DNA of 64,000 bases, from positions 186,001-250,000 of the forward strand of contig CAWFCV010000010.1 in NCBI GenBank assembly GCA_963814435.1, read 5' to 3'. The notes under the pieces are model-generated. The model had not been told where the DNA came from. It saw only the letters and a list, made by a program, of their open reading frames with translations, and made no database searches. A program made the position numbers and the translations under genes. Shown piece by piece: positions 40,969-51,941 of this stretch. This stretch comes from JAEUPI01 sp963814435. GTDB lineage: Bacteria > Pseudomonadota > Gammaproteobacteria > Burkholderiales > Burkholderiaceae_C. The first letter of the stretch is position 1; each line of letters starts with the position of its first letter.

Positions 40969-41516
40969 TCGAGGGCGCAGGGCTCCGGCCTGAGCAGACC
41001 TCGCCGGGCCCCGCCCCATCGCTTCTGCGCCGAATGGCCAGCATGCTGTACGAAGGGGTGCTGCTGTTCGGCGTGGTCATGGTCTTCGGTTACCTGTACT
41101 CGGCGCTCACCCAGCAGCGCCATGCCTTGCAGGGGACGACCGGACTGCAGGTCTTCCTGTTCATCGTGTTGGGCATCTACTTCGTCGGCTTCTGGTCATG
41201 GGGCGGTCAGACCCTGGCGATGAAGACCTGGCAACTGCGGGTGGTGCGCCGCGACGGCGGCCCGGTCTCGCGCGCCCGTGCCTTCGTGCGGTATGTGTTG
41301 TGCTGGCTGTGGTTTCTCCCGGCGCTCGCGTCGGCGCATTACGCCGGCATTCGTGGCACCGCGGCGACGTTCGGCGTGCTGGCGGTCGGCATGGCGGGCT
41401 ACCTGCTGCTCGCGCGCCTGCGTGCGGACCGGCAGTTCCTGCACGACGTGGCCTGCGGCACGCAAGTGGTCGACCTGCGGAGCGCGCCGGCCAAGCCGGC
41501 ACAATCGGCCGCATGA
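40965..41516 (+). CDS. RDD family membrane protein
   Basis: A 183-residue integral membrane protein with a RDD domain. The helices YEGVLLFGVVMVFGYLYSAL and VFLFIVLGIYFVGFWSWGGQ are followed by TLAMKTWQLRVVRRDGGPVS, the conserved RDD core, then YVLCWLWFLPALASAHYAG. The R-D-D triad itself is not obvious in the first helix. The function of the family is unresolved; some members act in ion transport. It overlaps DUF3106 by four bases upstream and dgkA by four bases downstream. Confidence 0.88.
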   Translation: MIEGAGLRPEQTSPGPAPSLLRRMASMLYEGVLLFGVVMVFGYLYSALTQQRHALQGTTGLQVFLFIVLGIYFVGFWSWGGQTLAMKTWQLRVVRRDGGPVSRARAFVRYVLCWLWFLPALASAHYAGIRGTAATFGVLAVGMAGYLLLARLRADRQFLHDVACGTQVVDLRSAPAKPAQSAA

Positions 41517-41897
41517 AAAATCCACACAAGGGCCGCACGGGATTCGATCGACTCGCGCGCGCAACCGGCTTCTCGATTCAGGGCCTCGTCGCAGCGTGGC
41601 AGACAGAGAGCGCATTTCGCCAGGAGCTCGTCCTGGCCGCGGTGATGTTGCCGGCCTCCTGGTGGCTCGCCGGCAACTGGGTCGAAGCCGCGCTGCTGGC
41701 GGGCACGGTCGTGCTGGTGCTGATCGTGGAGTTGCTGAACTCAGCGCTGGAGGCCACCGTCGACCGCATTTCGCTCGACGAGCATCCGCTGTCGAAGCAG
41801 GCCAAGGATGCCGGCAGCGCGGCCGTGATGCTCACACTGCTGCTGTGTGCGGGCAGTCTGGTGCGCCGCGCTCGTCCATCGTTGGGGCCAGGGATGA
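41513..41897 (+). CDS. dgkA: Diacylglycerol kinase DgkA (one frameshift near its 3' end)
   Basis: Small membrane kinase that phosphorylates diacylglycerol. MKNPHKGRTGFDRLARATGF is followed by SIQGLVAAWQTESAFRQELV with the conserved E-x-A-F-R-Q-E. The signature VELLNSALEATVDRISLDEH follows, then KQAKDAGSAAVMLTLL. As given, the frame reads on without a stop into the next gene. Removing one base in GGGCAGTCTGG (41851-41861) yields AGVWCAALVHRWGQG and then a TGA overlapping the next ATG (ATGA), as in the rest of the operon. The corrected length is about 127 residues, so the apparent fusion is artefactual. Confidence 0.88.
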
Positions 41898-42481
41898 GCA
41901 CGCCGATCTCGGTGTGCGTGTATTGCGGCTCGAGACTCGGAACGAGCGAGACGTTTCAGCGAGCAGCCGCCCAACTCGGTGCCGCCATCGGCCGGCGTGG
42001 TTGGCAGTTGGTGTATGGCGGCGGCCGCGCGGGTCTGATGGGTCTGCTGGCCGACGCCGCGCTCGGCGCCGGCGCCCGCGTGATCGGGGTGATTCCCGAA
42101 TCGCTGATGCGCCGCGAAGTCGGCCATCGTGGCCTGACCGAACTGCACGTGGTCCAGACCATGCACCAGCGCAAGCGACTGATGGCCGATCGTTCGAATG
42201 CCTATGTGGCCTTGCCGGGCGGGATCGGAACGTTCGAGGAGTTGTTCGAGGTATGGAGTTGGCGCCACCTGGCGTACCACGACCAACCGATCGCGCTGCT
42301 CGACGTGGACGGGTACTTCCAGCCGTTGATGCAGATGCTGCAACGCGCCGCCATGGCCGGATTCGTCACGGCCGAGCAGATCGGCATGGTCGACCTGGTC
42401 GCGGATCCGGAGTCCCTGCTCGATCTAATCGCCGTCAAGGCTGCGCGGGCCGTCGCGCCCGACGATTTCGGTCGGGTCTAG
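41894..42481 (+). CDS. LOG family protein (TIGR00730 Rossmann-fold nucleotide hydrolase)
   Basis: A 195-residue cytosolic protein of the LOG/YgdH family. Plant and some bacterial relatives are cytokinin riboside 5'-monophosphate phosphoribohydrolases, and others hydrolyse purine nucleotides. Conserved features are VCVYCGSRLGTSETF at the N-terminus, the LVYGGGRAGLMGLLADAAL loop, MHQRKRLMADRSNAYVALPG and GGIGTFEELFEVWSWRHLAY, the PGGxGTxxE motif. It is the last gene of the sigma factor operon and converges on glnK with 21 bases between. Confidence 0.9.
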   Translation: MSTPISVCVYCGSRLGTSETFQRAAAQLGAAIGRRGWQLVYGGGRAGLMGLLADAALGAGARVIGVIPESLMRREVGHRGLTELHVVQTMHQRKRLMADRSNAYVALPGGIGTFEELFEVWSWRHLAYHDQPIALLDVDGYFQPLMQMLQRAAMAGFVTAEQIGMVDLVADPESLLDLIAVKAARAVAPDDFGRV

Positions 42482-42502
42482 AACCCGGCGGTCGCCGTCG
42501 CT

Positions 42503-42842
42503 CTAGACGGCTGCTTCGTCGGTCTCGCCGGTGCGGATGCGCACGACCTGTTCGACGGCCGCGACAAAGATCTTGCCGTCGCCGATCTTGCCGGTCTTGG
42601 CGGCCTTGACGATCGCAGTCGATGCAGCGATCGACCTCGCCGTCCTTCACCACCACCTCGATCTTCACCTTGGGCAGGAAATCCACCACGTACTCGGCGC
42701 CGCGGTACAGCTCGGTGTGGCCCTTCTGGCGGCCGAAACCCTTCACCTCGGTCACGGTCAGACCGGAAACACCCACTTCCGCCAGCGCCTCACGCACTTC
42801 TTCGAGCTTGAACGGTTTGATGATGGCGGTGATCTGTTTCAT
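42503..42842 (-). CDS. glnK: Nitrogen regulatory protein P-II (one frameshift)
   Basis: A 112-residue trimeric signal protein reporting nitrogen and 2-oxoglutarate status. MKQITAIIKPFKLEEVREAL is the P-II N-terminal signature. The T-loop GRQKGHTELYRGAEYVVDFL has Tyr51, the site of uridylylation. An extra base at about 42616 breaks the frame after VKDGEVDRCID. In the other frame AIVKAAKTGKIGDGKIFVAA then VEQVVRIRTGETDEAAV completes the protein. The gene symbol could be glnB or glnK; no amtB is adjacent. It lies 37 bases downstream of nadE on the same strand, so co-transcription is likely. Confidence 0.93.
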
Positions 42843-42877
42843 CCTGAACTCCGAGAGCGATCGTGCGTCAGCCAGAT

Positions 42878-44570
42878 TTAAGCACGGAACTTCGATGTGA
42901 TGGGATAGCGCCAGTCGCGGCCGAATGCCCGGTGGGTGATTCGAATCCCGATCGGCGCCTGGCGCCGCTTGTACTCGTTGATCTTGATGAGGCGGGTGAC
43001 CCGCTCGACATCGGCAGCAGCGAATCCTGCCTCGACGATCTGCTCGATGCTTTGATCTTCCTCCATGTAGCGCCCCAAAATGGCGTCCAGCACCTCATAC
43101 GGCGGCAGGCTGTCCTGGTCGGTCTGGTTCGGCCGCAGCTCGGCGCTGGGCGCCCGGGTCAGGATGCGCTCCGGAATGACGGGGCCCGACGCTGCCGTCC
43201 GCTCGAGTGCCGGCCTGTGCATTGCGCCAATGCGCCAGGCGATAGACGAGCGTCTTGGCAACATCCTTGATGACCGCGAAGCCACCGGCCATGTCGCCAT
43301 ACAGCGTGCAATAGCCGGTCGCCATCTCGCTCTTGTTGCCGGTGGTCAAGACGATCGAGCCATGCTTGTTCGACAGCGCCATCAACAGCGTGCCGCGAAT
43401 CCGGGCCTGGATGTTCTCTTCCGTGGCGTCTTCAGACAGACCCTTGAATTCGTCGGCCAGGCTGCGGCGGAAGGCATCGAACATCGGCGCGATCGCAATC
43501 TCGTCGTATCGCACGCCGAGCCTGCGCGCCATGTCACGCGCATCGACCCACGAGATCTCGGCCGTGTACGGCGACGGCATCATCACGGTGCGCACGCGGT
43601 CGGCCCCCAGCGCGTCGACGGCGATCGCCAACACCAGCGCCGAGTCGACACCGCCCGAGAGCCCGATGATGACGCCGGGAAACCCGTTCTTGCCCACGTA
43701 GTCGCGTACGCCGGTGACGAGCGCGCGCCAGGCTTGCTCCTCGAGCGACGGTATGCCCTCGCAGCGCCCCTCGACGCGGCCGTCCGTGGTGATGTCGACC
43801 GGCACCAGAGCGACCTCGAAACTGGCGCCGCGAACGCGCGTTTGGCCCTGCGCGTCGACCGCAAACGAAGCGCCGTCGAACACCACCTCGTCCTGCCCGC
43901 CCACCAGGTGCGCGTACAGCACCGGACAACCCGCAACGCGGGCCCGATGCGCCATGCGCGCCTCGCGTTCCTCGCCCTTGCCGAGGTGGAAGGGCGACGC
44001 GTTCAACACACAAAGGATCTCGGCGCCGGCCTTCCGAGCGGCCGAGGCCGGTTCGTCGAACCATGCGTCCTCGCAAATCAGCACGCCCAGCCGTCGGCCG
44101 CCGGCCTCGAACACCACGGCCGGAAGATTCGCGTCACGCCCGCCGACGAAATAGCGCCTCTCGTCGAACACCTGGTAGTTCGGCAGCTCGCGCTTGCAAT
44201 AGGTGGCCTGCACCCGTCCGCCCCGGAGCACGGATGCGGCATTGAAGCGCTGAGGCGTTGCGATCGACTTGCTGCGCAACGCGGGCACTCCCTCGGCAAG
44301 GGCTGGATGCCCGACCACGACGGCCATGCCGGGAAACACAGCCAACTCGACCGCGAGACGCTCCAACTGCCGGGCGCAGGCGTCCATGAAGGCCGGACGC
44401 AACAAAAGGTCCTCCGGTGGGTAGCCCGACAATGCCAGTTCGGGCGCGATCATCGCGCAGGCGCCTTGCGCGTGCGCCTGCCGGGCCGCCTCGACAATGC
44501 GGGCGGCATTGCCCTCGAGATCGCCGACAGTGGCGTCGATCTGCGCAAGTGCGACTCGAACCTTTGACAC
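42878..44570 (-). CDS. nadE: Glutamine-dependent NAD+ synthetase (one frameshift)
   Basis: Converts nicotinate adenine dinucleotide to NAD+ with glutamine. The N-terminal glutaminase (nitrilase) domain has catalytic Glu44 in IAPELALSGYPPEDLL, Lys in QATYCKRELPNYQVFDERRY and Cys in LGVLICEDAWFDEP. The synthetase domain has the P-loop IGLSGGVDSALVLAIAVDAL and STALTTGN-type segment SIVLTTGNKSEMATGYCTLY. An extra G in a GGGCCCC run near 43187 breaks the frame before PVIPERILTRAPSAELRPNQ. The C-terminal part ends in RDWRYPITSKFRA. The corrected length is about 563 residues. An essential gene, so the break is most likely an error. Confidence 0.94.
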
Positions 44571-44582
44571 GAGAGCTGATCG

Positions 44583-45755
44583 GTGAGCGAACTGAGATCA
44601 AACGATTATGTCATTCGGATCCACGACGATCCGGCGCTGATCGATGCCACGCTCTGGAACGCCCTGCTGGCCATGCAGGCGCAGCCGACCCTCTTCATGC
44701 GGCACGAGTACCTCGCCGCGCTGCACTCGTCGGGCAGCGCCACCGCGCGCACCGGATGGTCGCCACGTTACCTGACCTTGTGGTCGGGGGCGCAGCTGTG
44801 TGCGGCGGCTCCGATGTACCTGAAGCAGCACTCCTACGGTGAATACGTGTTCGACTGGGCCTGGGCCGATGCCTATGAGCGCCATGGCTTGCCCTACTAC
44901 CCGAAGCTGCTCGTCGCGGTGCCATTCACGCCAGTGCCCGGGTCGCGCCTGCTGGCGATCGACGCCCCTGCGCGCACGGCGTTGGCGCAGGCCTTGCGAG
45001 ACCACGCGCGCGAAATCCGTGCGTCGTCGGTGCATATCCTGTTTCACGATGCCGACGACCGCGCCGCACTGCCCGATTCGAGCTGGATGATGCGACAGAA
45101 CGTGCAGTTCCACTGGGACCGCGCGTCGTCCGGCGAACCCGATACGTTCGAGGCATTCCTGTCTCGACTGCAACGCGAGAAGCGCAAGAAGATCTCGCAG
45201 GAGCGACGCAAGGTCGCAGCGGCCGGCGTGAGCTTCTCGGTCAGGGCGGGCCGGGACATCGGCCCCGCGGATTGGGATTTCTTCTACCGCTGCTACCTCA
45301 ACACCTATCGGCTGCATCGATCCACGCCCTACCTGTCGCGCCAGTTCTTTCGCAGCATGGCGCGGACGATGCCAGCCCCCTGGCTGCTCTTCATCGCTCA
45401 ACGCGACGAAGTGCCGATCGCGACATCGCTGATTGCCGTCGATTCGCAACGACGTTGCGCCTACGGGCGCTACTGGGGCGCCGTCGAGCACGTCGATTGC
45501 CTGCACTTCGAAGCCTGCTACTACCAACCGCTGCAGTGGTGCATCGACAACGGCTACCGCCGCTTCGAAGGCGGCGCGCAGGGCGAACACAAGATGGCGC
45601 GTGGCCTGCTGCCGGTGCGTACCCATTCGTCGCACTGGCTGGATCATCCCGCGTTCGCGCAGGCGGTCGATCAGTACTTGCAGGCCGAGGGCCAGGGCAT
45701 CGATGCCTACGTCGACGAGCTGTCCGATCGCGACCCGTTCAAGCGCGAGGCTTGA
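44583..45755 (+). CDS. DUF482/GNAT-like peptidogalycan biosynthesis family protein (COG3146)
   Basis: A 390-residue protein of the FemAB-like acyl-CoA N-acyltransferase fold. The start is GTG at 44583. Typical segments are SPRYLTLWSGAQLCAAAPMY, YVFDWAWADAYERHGLPYYP, REKRKKISQERRKVAAAGVS, WDFFYRCYLNTYRLHRSTPY, and the highly conserved end YRRFEGGAQGEHKMARGLLP then SSHWLDHPAFAQAV. No signal peptide is present. It is divergent from nadE with a 12-bp gap, so the two starts share a very short promoter region. Its acyl donor and acceptor are not known. Confidence 0.87.
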   Translation: MSELRSNDYVIRIHDDPALIDATLWNALLAMQAQPTLFMRHEYLAALHSSGSATARTGWSPRYLTLWSGAQLCAAAPMYLKQHSYGEYVFDWAWADAYERHGLPYYPKLLVAVPFTPVPGSRLLAIDAPARTALAQALRDHAREIRASSVHILFHDADDRAALPDSSWMMRQNVQFHWDRASSGEPDTFEAFLSRLQREKRKKISQERRKVAAAGVSFSVRAGRDIGPADWDFFYRCYLNTYRLHRSTPYLSRQFFRSMARTMPAPWLLFIAQRDEVPIATSLIAVDSQRRCAYGRYWGAVEHVDCLHFEACYYQPLQWCIDNGYRRFEGGAQGEHKMARGLLPVRTHSSHWLDHPAFAQAVDQYLQAEGQGIDAYVDELSDRDPFKREA

Positions 45756-45774
45756 TCGAAGCGCCGGCCACCGC

Positions 45775-48487
45775 TCAAGGCTGCTTGAAATCCCCAGCCA
45801 GCACGAACGCCAACGCGTCGGGCTTCAGGTGCACGCGAAGCGCGTTGTTCACCTGGCTGGCACTGAGCCGGGCGATGGCCTTGTCCACCCGGTCGGCAAA
45901 CTCGAATGTGCGGTTGAGCTCGAACGCGCGCACCAGCGACTGCGCCAGCCGTTCGTCCTGCGCCCGCGACAGGCGGCGAAAGTTCAGCAAGGACTGCTTG
46001 GCGTTCTGCACCTCGGCCTCGCTGAAGCCGTCGCGCACGGCCTTGGCCAGCTCTTCCCTGAACGCGGTTTCGACCTTGTCGCGATTGGCCGGCGCGAAGA
46101 TGGCACTCCCGTTCCAGACCGAGTGAATATCGGCATCGCCCCAGTTCACGGTGGTCCACACGCCGTACGACAGGCCCTCGCGTTCGCGGATGCGTTTCCA
46201 AAGACGCGAGTCGCCGCCGCTGCCCAAGATGTAGTTGGCCAGCGCCAGCGCCGGATAGACCGCGTCGTTGTCCGAGATCGGCCAGCGCATCTGCACCCCG
46301 AGCATGGCGTTTTGCTTGTCCGGCGTCGCGATGACCTCGCGCCCAGGTGCCACCGCGAACAGCGGGCGTTCCACCCGCGTCGCGGGCGACTGCGCCACCC
46401 AATCGCCGAAGTGCTCGGTCAGCGCACGCTGCACCGCCGCCGGATCGAAGTCGCCCACTGCCGCGAGGCGTGCCTGCCCACCGCCATAGAACCTGGCGTG
46501 GAACGCCTTGACCTGGTCGACGGTGGTGGCCTTGGCCTCGCCCAGCATCTCGTCGAAGGTCCGGGCGTGGCGCACGTCGCCGGGCGGGTAGGGATCCCCG
46601 CGGCGCGCCAGCGACGTTTTCGACGATTGCCTCCGGATCGTCGCGCTGCGACTGCACCGACGCGATGGTCTGGCGTTTCAGCTCATCGAGCGCCGACTCG
46701 GGGAACACCGGTTCGCGCAGCACGCTGCGCCAGCAGCGCGATCGCGCCGACGACCGTGTCGCGTCGGGCCAGCAGCGAAACGTCGACCTGATCGCCGGAC
46801 GAACCGATGGACAGCTCGGCCTGCAGCGCGTCCAGGCGATCCTGTATCTGCAGGCGCGACAGCTGCGTCGTGCCCTTGTCGAGCATGGCGGCGGCGAACT
46901 CGGACACCTCGCGCTGACCCAACAGGCTGCGTTCGTCGCCGACGCGGAACTGCATCGCCACCTTCACCGTCTGGCCGCGCGTCGGCTTGGGCAGCAGCGC
47001 CACCTTCATGCCGTTGGACAACGCGAATCGCCGCGTCTTGGCGTCCAGCCGGCTGGGCGTGGTATCGAATGCCGGCACCGCGGCAGCAGCCGCTTGCGGC
47101 TTGAACGCGTTCATCTGCTGCGCGACATCGACGCGTTCCGGCGCGGGCGCCCGCTGCGGGCGATCGGTCGGCACGTAGGTCGCGGTGGTGCGGTTGGCCG
47201 GCACGAAGCGCGCCTGCGCGACACGCTGCACCTCGTCGCGCGTCAGCGCGCGAACTCGGTCGCGCAACAGGAACAGCAGCCGCCAGTCGCCTTGCGATAC
47301 CGTCTCCGACAGCGCCAACCCCACGGTCTCGGGGTTGGTGTACTGCTGCTCCCAGTTCTTCAGCCACTTCACCTGCGCCCGCTTGAACTCCTCGTCGGTG
47401 ACCGGCGTGGTCGCAAGGCCTTCGACGATCGCCGGTCAATTCGTCGGTGGCGCGGCGCGTGTCCTGGCCGGCATTGAACTGCGCGCCGAAGAGGGCGAAG
47501 CCCGGGTCTGCCAGTGCGAAGGTCTCGGCGTAGACGCTCGAAGCCAGCCCCGGCTCGACCAGTCGCTTGTGGGCCCGGCCCGACGGGCTGTCGCCCACGA
47601 TCAGGGCGATCAGTTCCACCGCCGCGATAGTCCGGGTGCGGCCCGGGCGGAACGTGGTAGCCGAGCATGACCATCGGCGTGCCGCCCGCCCGGCGCAGGG
47701 TGACGCTGCGCTCGCCGTCCTGCACCGGGTCGAGCGTGTACAGGCGCGGCAGCGTGCGCTTGGGCTTCGGCAATCCGGCCGAACGACTGCTGGATCCAGT
47801 CGAGCACCTTCGCCGGATCGAACTGGCCCGACACGATCAGCGTGGCGTTGTCGGGCTGGTAGTAGGTGCGGTAGAAGGCCTGCAGCCGGCCGATGTCGAC
47901 GTTCTCGACGTCGGCGCGGGCGCCGATGGTCGACTTGCCGTAGTTGTGCCACTGGTACATGGCGGACATCGTCTTCTCGAACAGGATGCGGCCGGGGCTG
48001 TTCTCGCCCATCTCCATCTCGTTGCGCACCACCGTCATCTCGGTGTCGAGGTCGCGTCGGGCGACGAAGCTGTTGACCATCGCGTCGGCCTCCCAGCCCA
48101 GGTACCAGCGCAGGTTGGCGTCGTTGGCGGCGAAGCTGGCGTAGTAGTTGGTGCGATCGACCCAGGTCGAACCGTTGGCGCGCAGGCCGCGCTTGGAGAA
48201 CTCGGCCCAGGCGTTGCGCGTGGTCGGCGTGCCCTTGAACACCATGTGCTCGAGCAGGTGCGCCATGCCGGTCTCGCCATAGCCCTCGTGGCGAGAGCCG
48301 ACGCGCACGGTCAGGTTGACGGTGGTGGTGGGCTTGCTGTCGTCGGGCGCCAGCAGCACCTGCAGGCCATTGGGCAGCACGTACTCGGTGATGCCTTCGA
48401 CCTGGGTGGACGGGCTTCAGCGGGGCTGCGGCGACCGCTGTGGTGAACGACAACGCAACGAGCAAGACGGCAATGGCGACGACGCAT
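45775..48487 (-). CDS. Two-domain M16 (insulinase/pitrilysin) zinc peptidase (about seven indels)
   Basis: A periplasmic ~900-residue metallopeptidase split by indels near 48480, 48410, 47772, 47645, 47440, 46727 and 46612. Read in order, the pieces give a signal peptide (AIAVLLVALSFTTAVAAA) and the first M16 domain. That domain has zinc motif H-x-x-E-H in GMAHLLEHMVFKG and downstream Glu in TEMTVVRNEMEMGENSP. The middle linker and a second M16 domain follow (LDAKTRRFALSNGMKVALLP; then FYGGGQARLAAVGDFDPAAV and SRLWKRIREREGLSYGVWTT). The second domain lacks HxxEH, as usual. The start is uncertain. ATG 48487 with one correction gives a charged n-region, and GTG 48534 is the uninterrupted alternative. 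Activity cannot be judged until the sequence is corrected. Confidence 0.82.
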
Positions 48488-48569
48488 GACGGCTCCAGCC
48501 CGGATGCCGGGCGCAGGCCGCAGTGTAGGTACACGGCATTCCCCCGTGCCGACGCGGGCGATGTATCGC

Positions 48570-49140
48570 CTATTTCGTGGTTTCAGCCGCGCTGCGCTTC
48601 AGCGACGCGTGCTTGACAGCCCAGGCCTGCATGCCCGATCGCACGTCTTCCCTGGCGCTCTCCGGGCCCTCCCAGCCGAGCACCTTGACCCACTTGCCTG
48701 CCTCGAGATCCTTGTAGTGCTCGAAGAAGTGCTGGATCGTCTGCAGGCGCAGCGGGTTCATGTCCTCGGGCTTCTGCCACTGCGTGTACAGCGACAGGAT
48801 CTTGTCGATCGGCACGGCCACCAGCTTGTTGTCGCCGCCGGCCTCGTCCTGCATCTTCAGCACGCCGATCGGCGCGGCAGGTGACCACCACGCTCGGGAT
48901 CAGCGGCACCGGCGTGATCACCAGCACGTCCACCGGATCGCCATCGTCGGCCAGCGTCTGCGGGATGTAGCCGTAGTTGCACGGATAGTGCATCGACGTG
49001 GCCATGAAACGGTCGACGAACAACGCGCCCGTCTCTTCGTCGACCTCGTACTTGATCGGGTCGGCGTTCATCGGGATCTCGATGATCACGTTGAACTCGT
49101 CGGGCGCCTTGTCGCCGGGACTCACGTTGTGCAGGCTCAT
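48570..49140 (-). CDS. ppa: Inorganic pyrophosphatase, family I (one frameshift)
   Basis: Soluble Mg2+-dependent enzyme that hydrolyses PPi. The N-terminal part is MSLHNVSPGDKAPDEFNVII then PCNYGYIPQTLADDGDPVDV, with the active-site signature D-x-D-P-x-D. One inserted G near 48880 separates VVVTCR from PIGVLKMQDEAGGDNKLVAV. The C-terminus includes IQHFFEHYKDLEAGKWVKVL. The corrected product is 189 residues, slightly longer than in E. coli. It is divergent from hppA, a second, membrane-bound pyrophosphatase, 190 bases away, so both PPi-consuming enzymes are encoded side by side. Confidence 0.94.
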
Positions 49141-49329
49141 GCAGCGCTCCCATTCACAGGGGAAACCCGGATTTTACCGACGGGCCTTGCGCCGCACTGA
49201 CGCGATGCCGCCCAACATCCCTTAGGATGCGCGCCGGGCGATCCGCACCTCGACATGCAGGCCATGTTGCGGAACAACGTGCGGACGCAAGGGAATCCGA
49301 AGTTCGAAAACGAGGAAGGAGAAATCTCC

Positions 49330-51767
49330 ATGTCGATGATGACGGCGCTCTATGTGGCGCTTGCCTGCGGTTTGGCCGCAGTGATCTATGGCTTCGTCCA
49401 GCGCAGCTGGATCCTGAGCCAGGACGCGGGCAGTGCCCGCATGCAGGAGATCGCGGGGGCCGTGCAGCAAGGTGCTGCGGCGTACCTGGCGCGGCAGTAC
49501 AAGACGATCGCCATCGTCGGCGTCGTGCTGGCCGTGCTGATCACGATCTTCCTAGGCGGCAGCACGGCCGCGGGCTTCGTGCTCGGTGCGGTGCTGTCGG
49601 GCGCGTGCGGCTTCATCGGCATGAACGTGTCGGTGCGGGCCAACGTGCGCACCGCGCAGGCGGCCACCAAGGGCATCGGCGCCGGCGCTCGACGTCGCCT
49701 TCAAGGGCGGCGCCATCACCGGCATGCTGGTGGTCGGGCTCGGTCTGCTGGGCGTGAGCCTGTTCTTCCTGTACGTCAGCGGCGGCACCAAGGTCGACAG
49801 CGCGACGCTGAAGCCCCTGCTCGGCTTCGCCTTCGGGTCGTCGCTGATCTCGATCTTCGCGCGTCTGGGCGGCGGCATCTTCACCAAGGGCGCGGACGTC
49901 GGCGCCGACCTGGTGGGCAAGGTCGAGGCCGGCATTCCGGAGGACGATCCGCGCAACCCGGCGGTGATCGCCGACAACGTGGGCGACAACGTCGGCGACT
50001 GCGCCGGCATGGCCGCCGACCTGTTCGAAACCTATGCGGTGACGCTGATCGCCACGATGGCGCTGGGCTCGCTGATGGTCACCGGCGCCACCATCAACGC
50101 GGTGGTCTATCCGCTGCTGCTGGGCGGCGTGTCGATCATCGCGTCGATCATCGGCTGCTACTTCGTCAAGGCCAGCCCGGGCATGAAGAACGTGATGCCG
50201 GCGCTGTACAAGGGCCTGGCGGTCGCCGGCGTGCTGTCGCTGATCGCGTTCTACTTCGTCACCACGATGATGTTCCCGCAGGCGGTGACGATCGTCGGCG
50301 GCGGCAGCGTGTCGGCGATGGCGCTGTTCGGCGCCTGCGCCGTCGGGCCTGGTGCTGACCGCGGCGATGGTGTGGATCACCGAGTACTACACCGGCACGC
50401 AGTACAGCCCGGTGCAGCACATCGCGCAAGCCTCGACCACTGGCCATGGCACCAACATCATCGCCGGCCTCGGCGTGTCGATGCGCTCGACCGCCTGGCC
50501 GGTGCTGTTCGTCTGCGTGGCCATTCTGGTGTCGTACCAGCTCGGCGGGCTCTATGCCATCGCCGTGGCCGCAACCTCGATGCTCAGCATGGCCGGCATC
50601 GTGGTGGCGCTGGACGCCTACGGCCCGATCACCGACAACGCCGGCGGCATCGCCGAGATGGCCGAGCTGCCCAAGAGCGTGCGCGACGTGACCGACCCGC
50701 TGGATGCGGTGGGCAACACCACCAAGGCCGTGACCAAGGGCTATGCCATCGGATCGGCCGGCCTGGCCGCGCTGGTGCTGTTTGCCGACTACACGCACTC
50801 GCTCGAAGGCCGCGGCATGAGCGTGAGCTTCGACCTGAGCGACCCGAAGGTGATCGTCGGCCTGTTCATCGGCGGCCTGATTCCCTACCTCTTCGGCGCC
50901 ATGGCGATGGAAGCCGTCGGCCGCGCCGCCGGCGCGGTGGTGGTGGAGGTGCGCCGCCAGTTCAAGGAGATCAAGGGCATCATGGAAGGCACCGCCAAGC
51001 CGGAATACGGCAAGGCCGTGGACATGCTGACCGTCGCGGCGATCAAGGAGATGATGGTTCCGTCGCTGCTGCCGGTGGTGGTGCCGATCATCGTCGGCCT
51101 GCTGCTCGGGCCGGCGGCCCTCGGCGGCCTGCTGATGGGCACGATCGTGACGGGTCTGTTCGTCGCGATCTCGATGTGCACCGGCGGCGGCGCGTGGGAC
51201 AACGCCAAGAAGTACATCGAAGACGGCCACCACGGCGGCAAGGGCAGCGAGGCCCACAAGGCCGCCGTGACGGGCGACACCGTCGGCGACCCCTACAAGG
51301 ACACTGCCGGTCCGGCCGTGAACCCGCTGATCAAGATCATCAACATCGTGGCCCTGCTGATCGTGCCGCTGTTGCCGATGCCATCGGGCAGCGGTACGGC
51401 GCACGCCACAGCGGCGCCCGCCGCGGCCGCACAGACGGCCGACACTGCGTCGATCAAGGTCGAAGGCGGTGTCGTGAAGTTCTTCTTTGCCAGCGGCAAG
51501 TCGGAGTTGCCCAACGGCGCGGCGGCGGCACTCGCGGGTGTGATCAAGGGCGTGGCCGACGGCAAGAAGGCTGTGGTCAGCGGCTTTCATGACGCCACCG
51601 GCGACCCGGCGATGAACGCCGAACTGGCCAAGCAGCGCGCGGTCGCGGTGCGCGATGCACTGAAGGCAGCCGGGGTCGACGAGGCGAAGGTGGAGCTGAA
51701 GAAGCCCGAGCAGATCAACGCCGGTACAAGTGCCGAGGCGCGCCGCGTCGAGGTTGCACTGCAGTAG
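49330..51767 (+). CDS. hppA: Membrane H+-pumping pyrophosphatase with C-terminal OmpA-like domain (two indels)
   Basis: Couples PPi hydrolysis to ion export across the inner membrane. The ATG at 49330 follows AAGGAG. Multiple helices surround the catalytic loops ADVGADLVGKVEAGIPEDDP, NPAVIADNVGDNVGDCAGMA, and WDNAKKYIEDG. The GNTTKAVTKGYAIGSAG segment has Lys where K+-dependent enzymes have Ala, which indicates K+-independence. Insertions of one G near 49690 and 50346 break the frame. After the last helix (LIVPLLPMP) an Ala-rich linker leads to an OmpA-like domain (about residues 705-811; VKFFFASGKSELPNGAAAAL and AELAKQRAVAVRDALKAAG). The corrected length is about 811 residues. Confidence 0.93.
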
Positions 51768-51790
51768 TAGCTGCGCGCCGCGCCATCGAC

Positions 51791-51811
51791 GGGGCCGGCA
51801 ATGCCGGCCCC
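51791..51811 (+). terminator. Candidate terminator after hppA
   Basis: GGGGCCGGCA and TGCCGGCCCC form a perfect 10-bp stem around a single unpaired A, so the real loop is GCAATGC. It begins 24 bases past the hppA stop and is followed by TCTC. It lacks a long T-run, which is common in high-GC genomes. Confidence 0.6.
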
Positions 51812-51941
51812 TCTCGCGGAAGTCCGCCGGCCGAGCGACGGCTGGCGCTGGTCGCGGCCCGCGTCGACGGTATGTCGATCGCCGACGGACCCGCCGGCGA
51901 CTCCACCACGGGCAGTCAGGCCCTGCTTAGATTGTGGCGCT

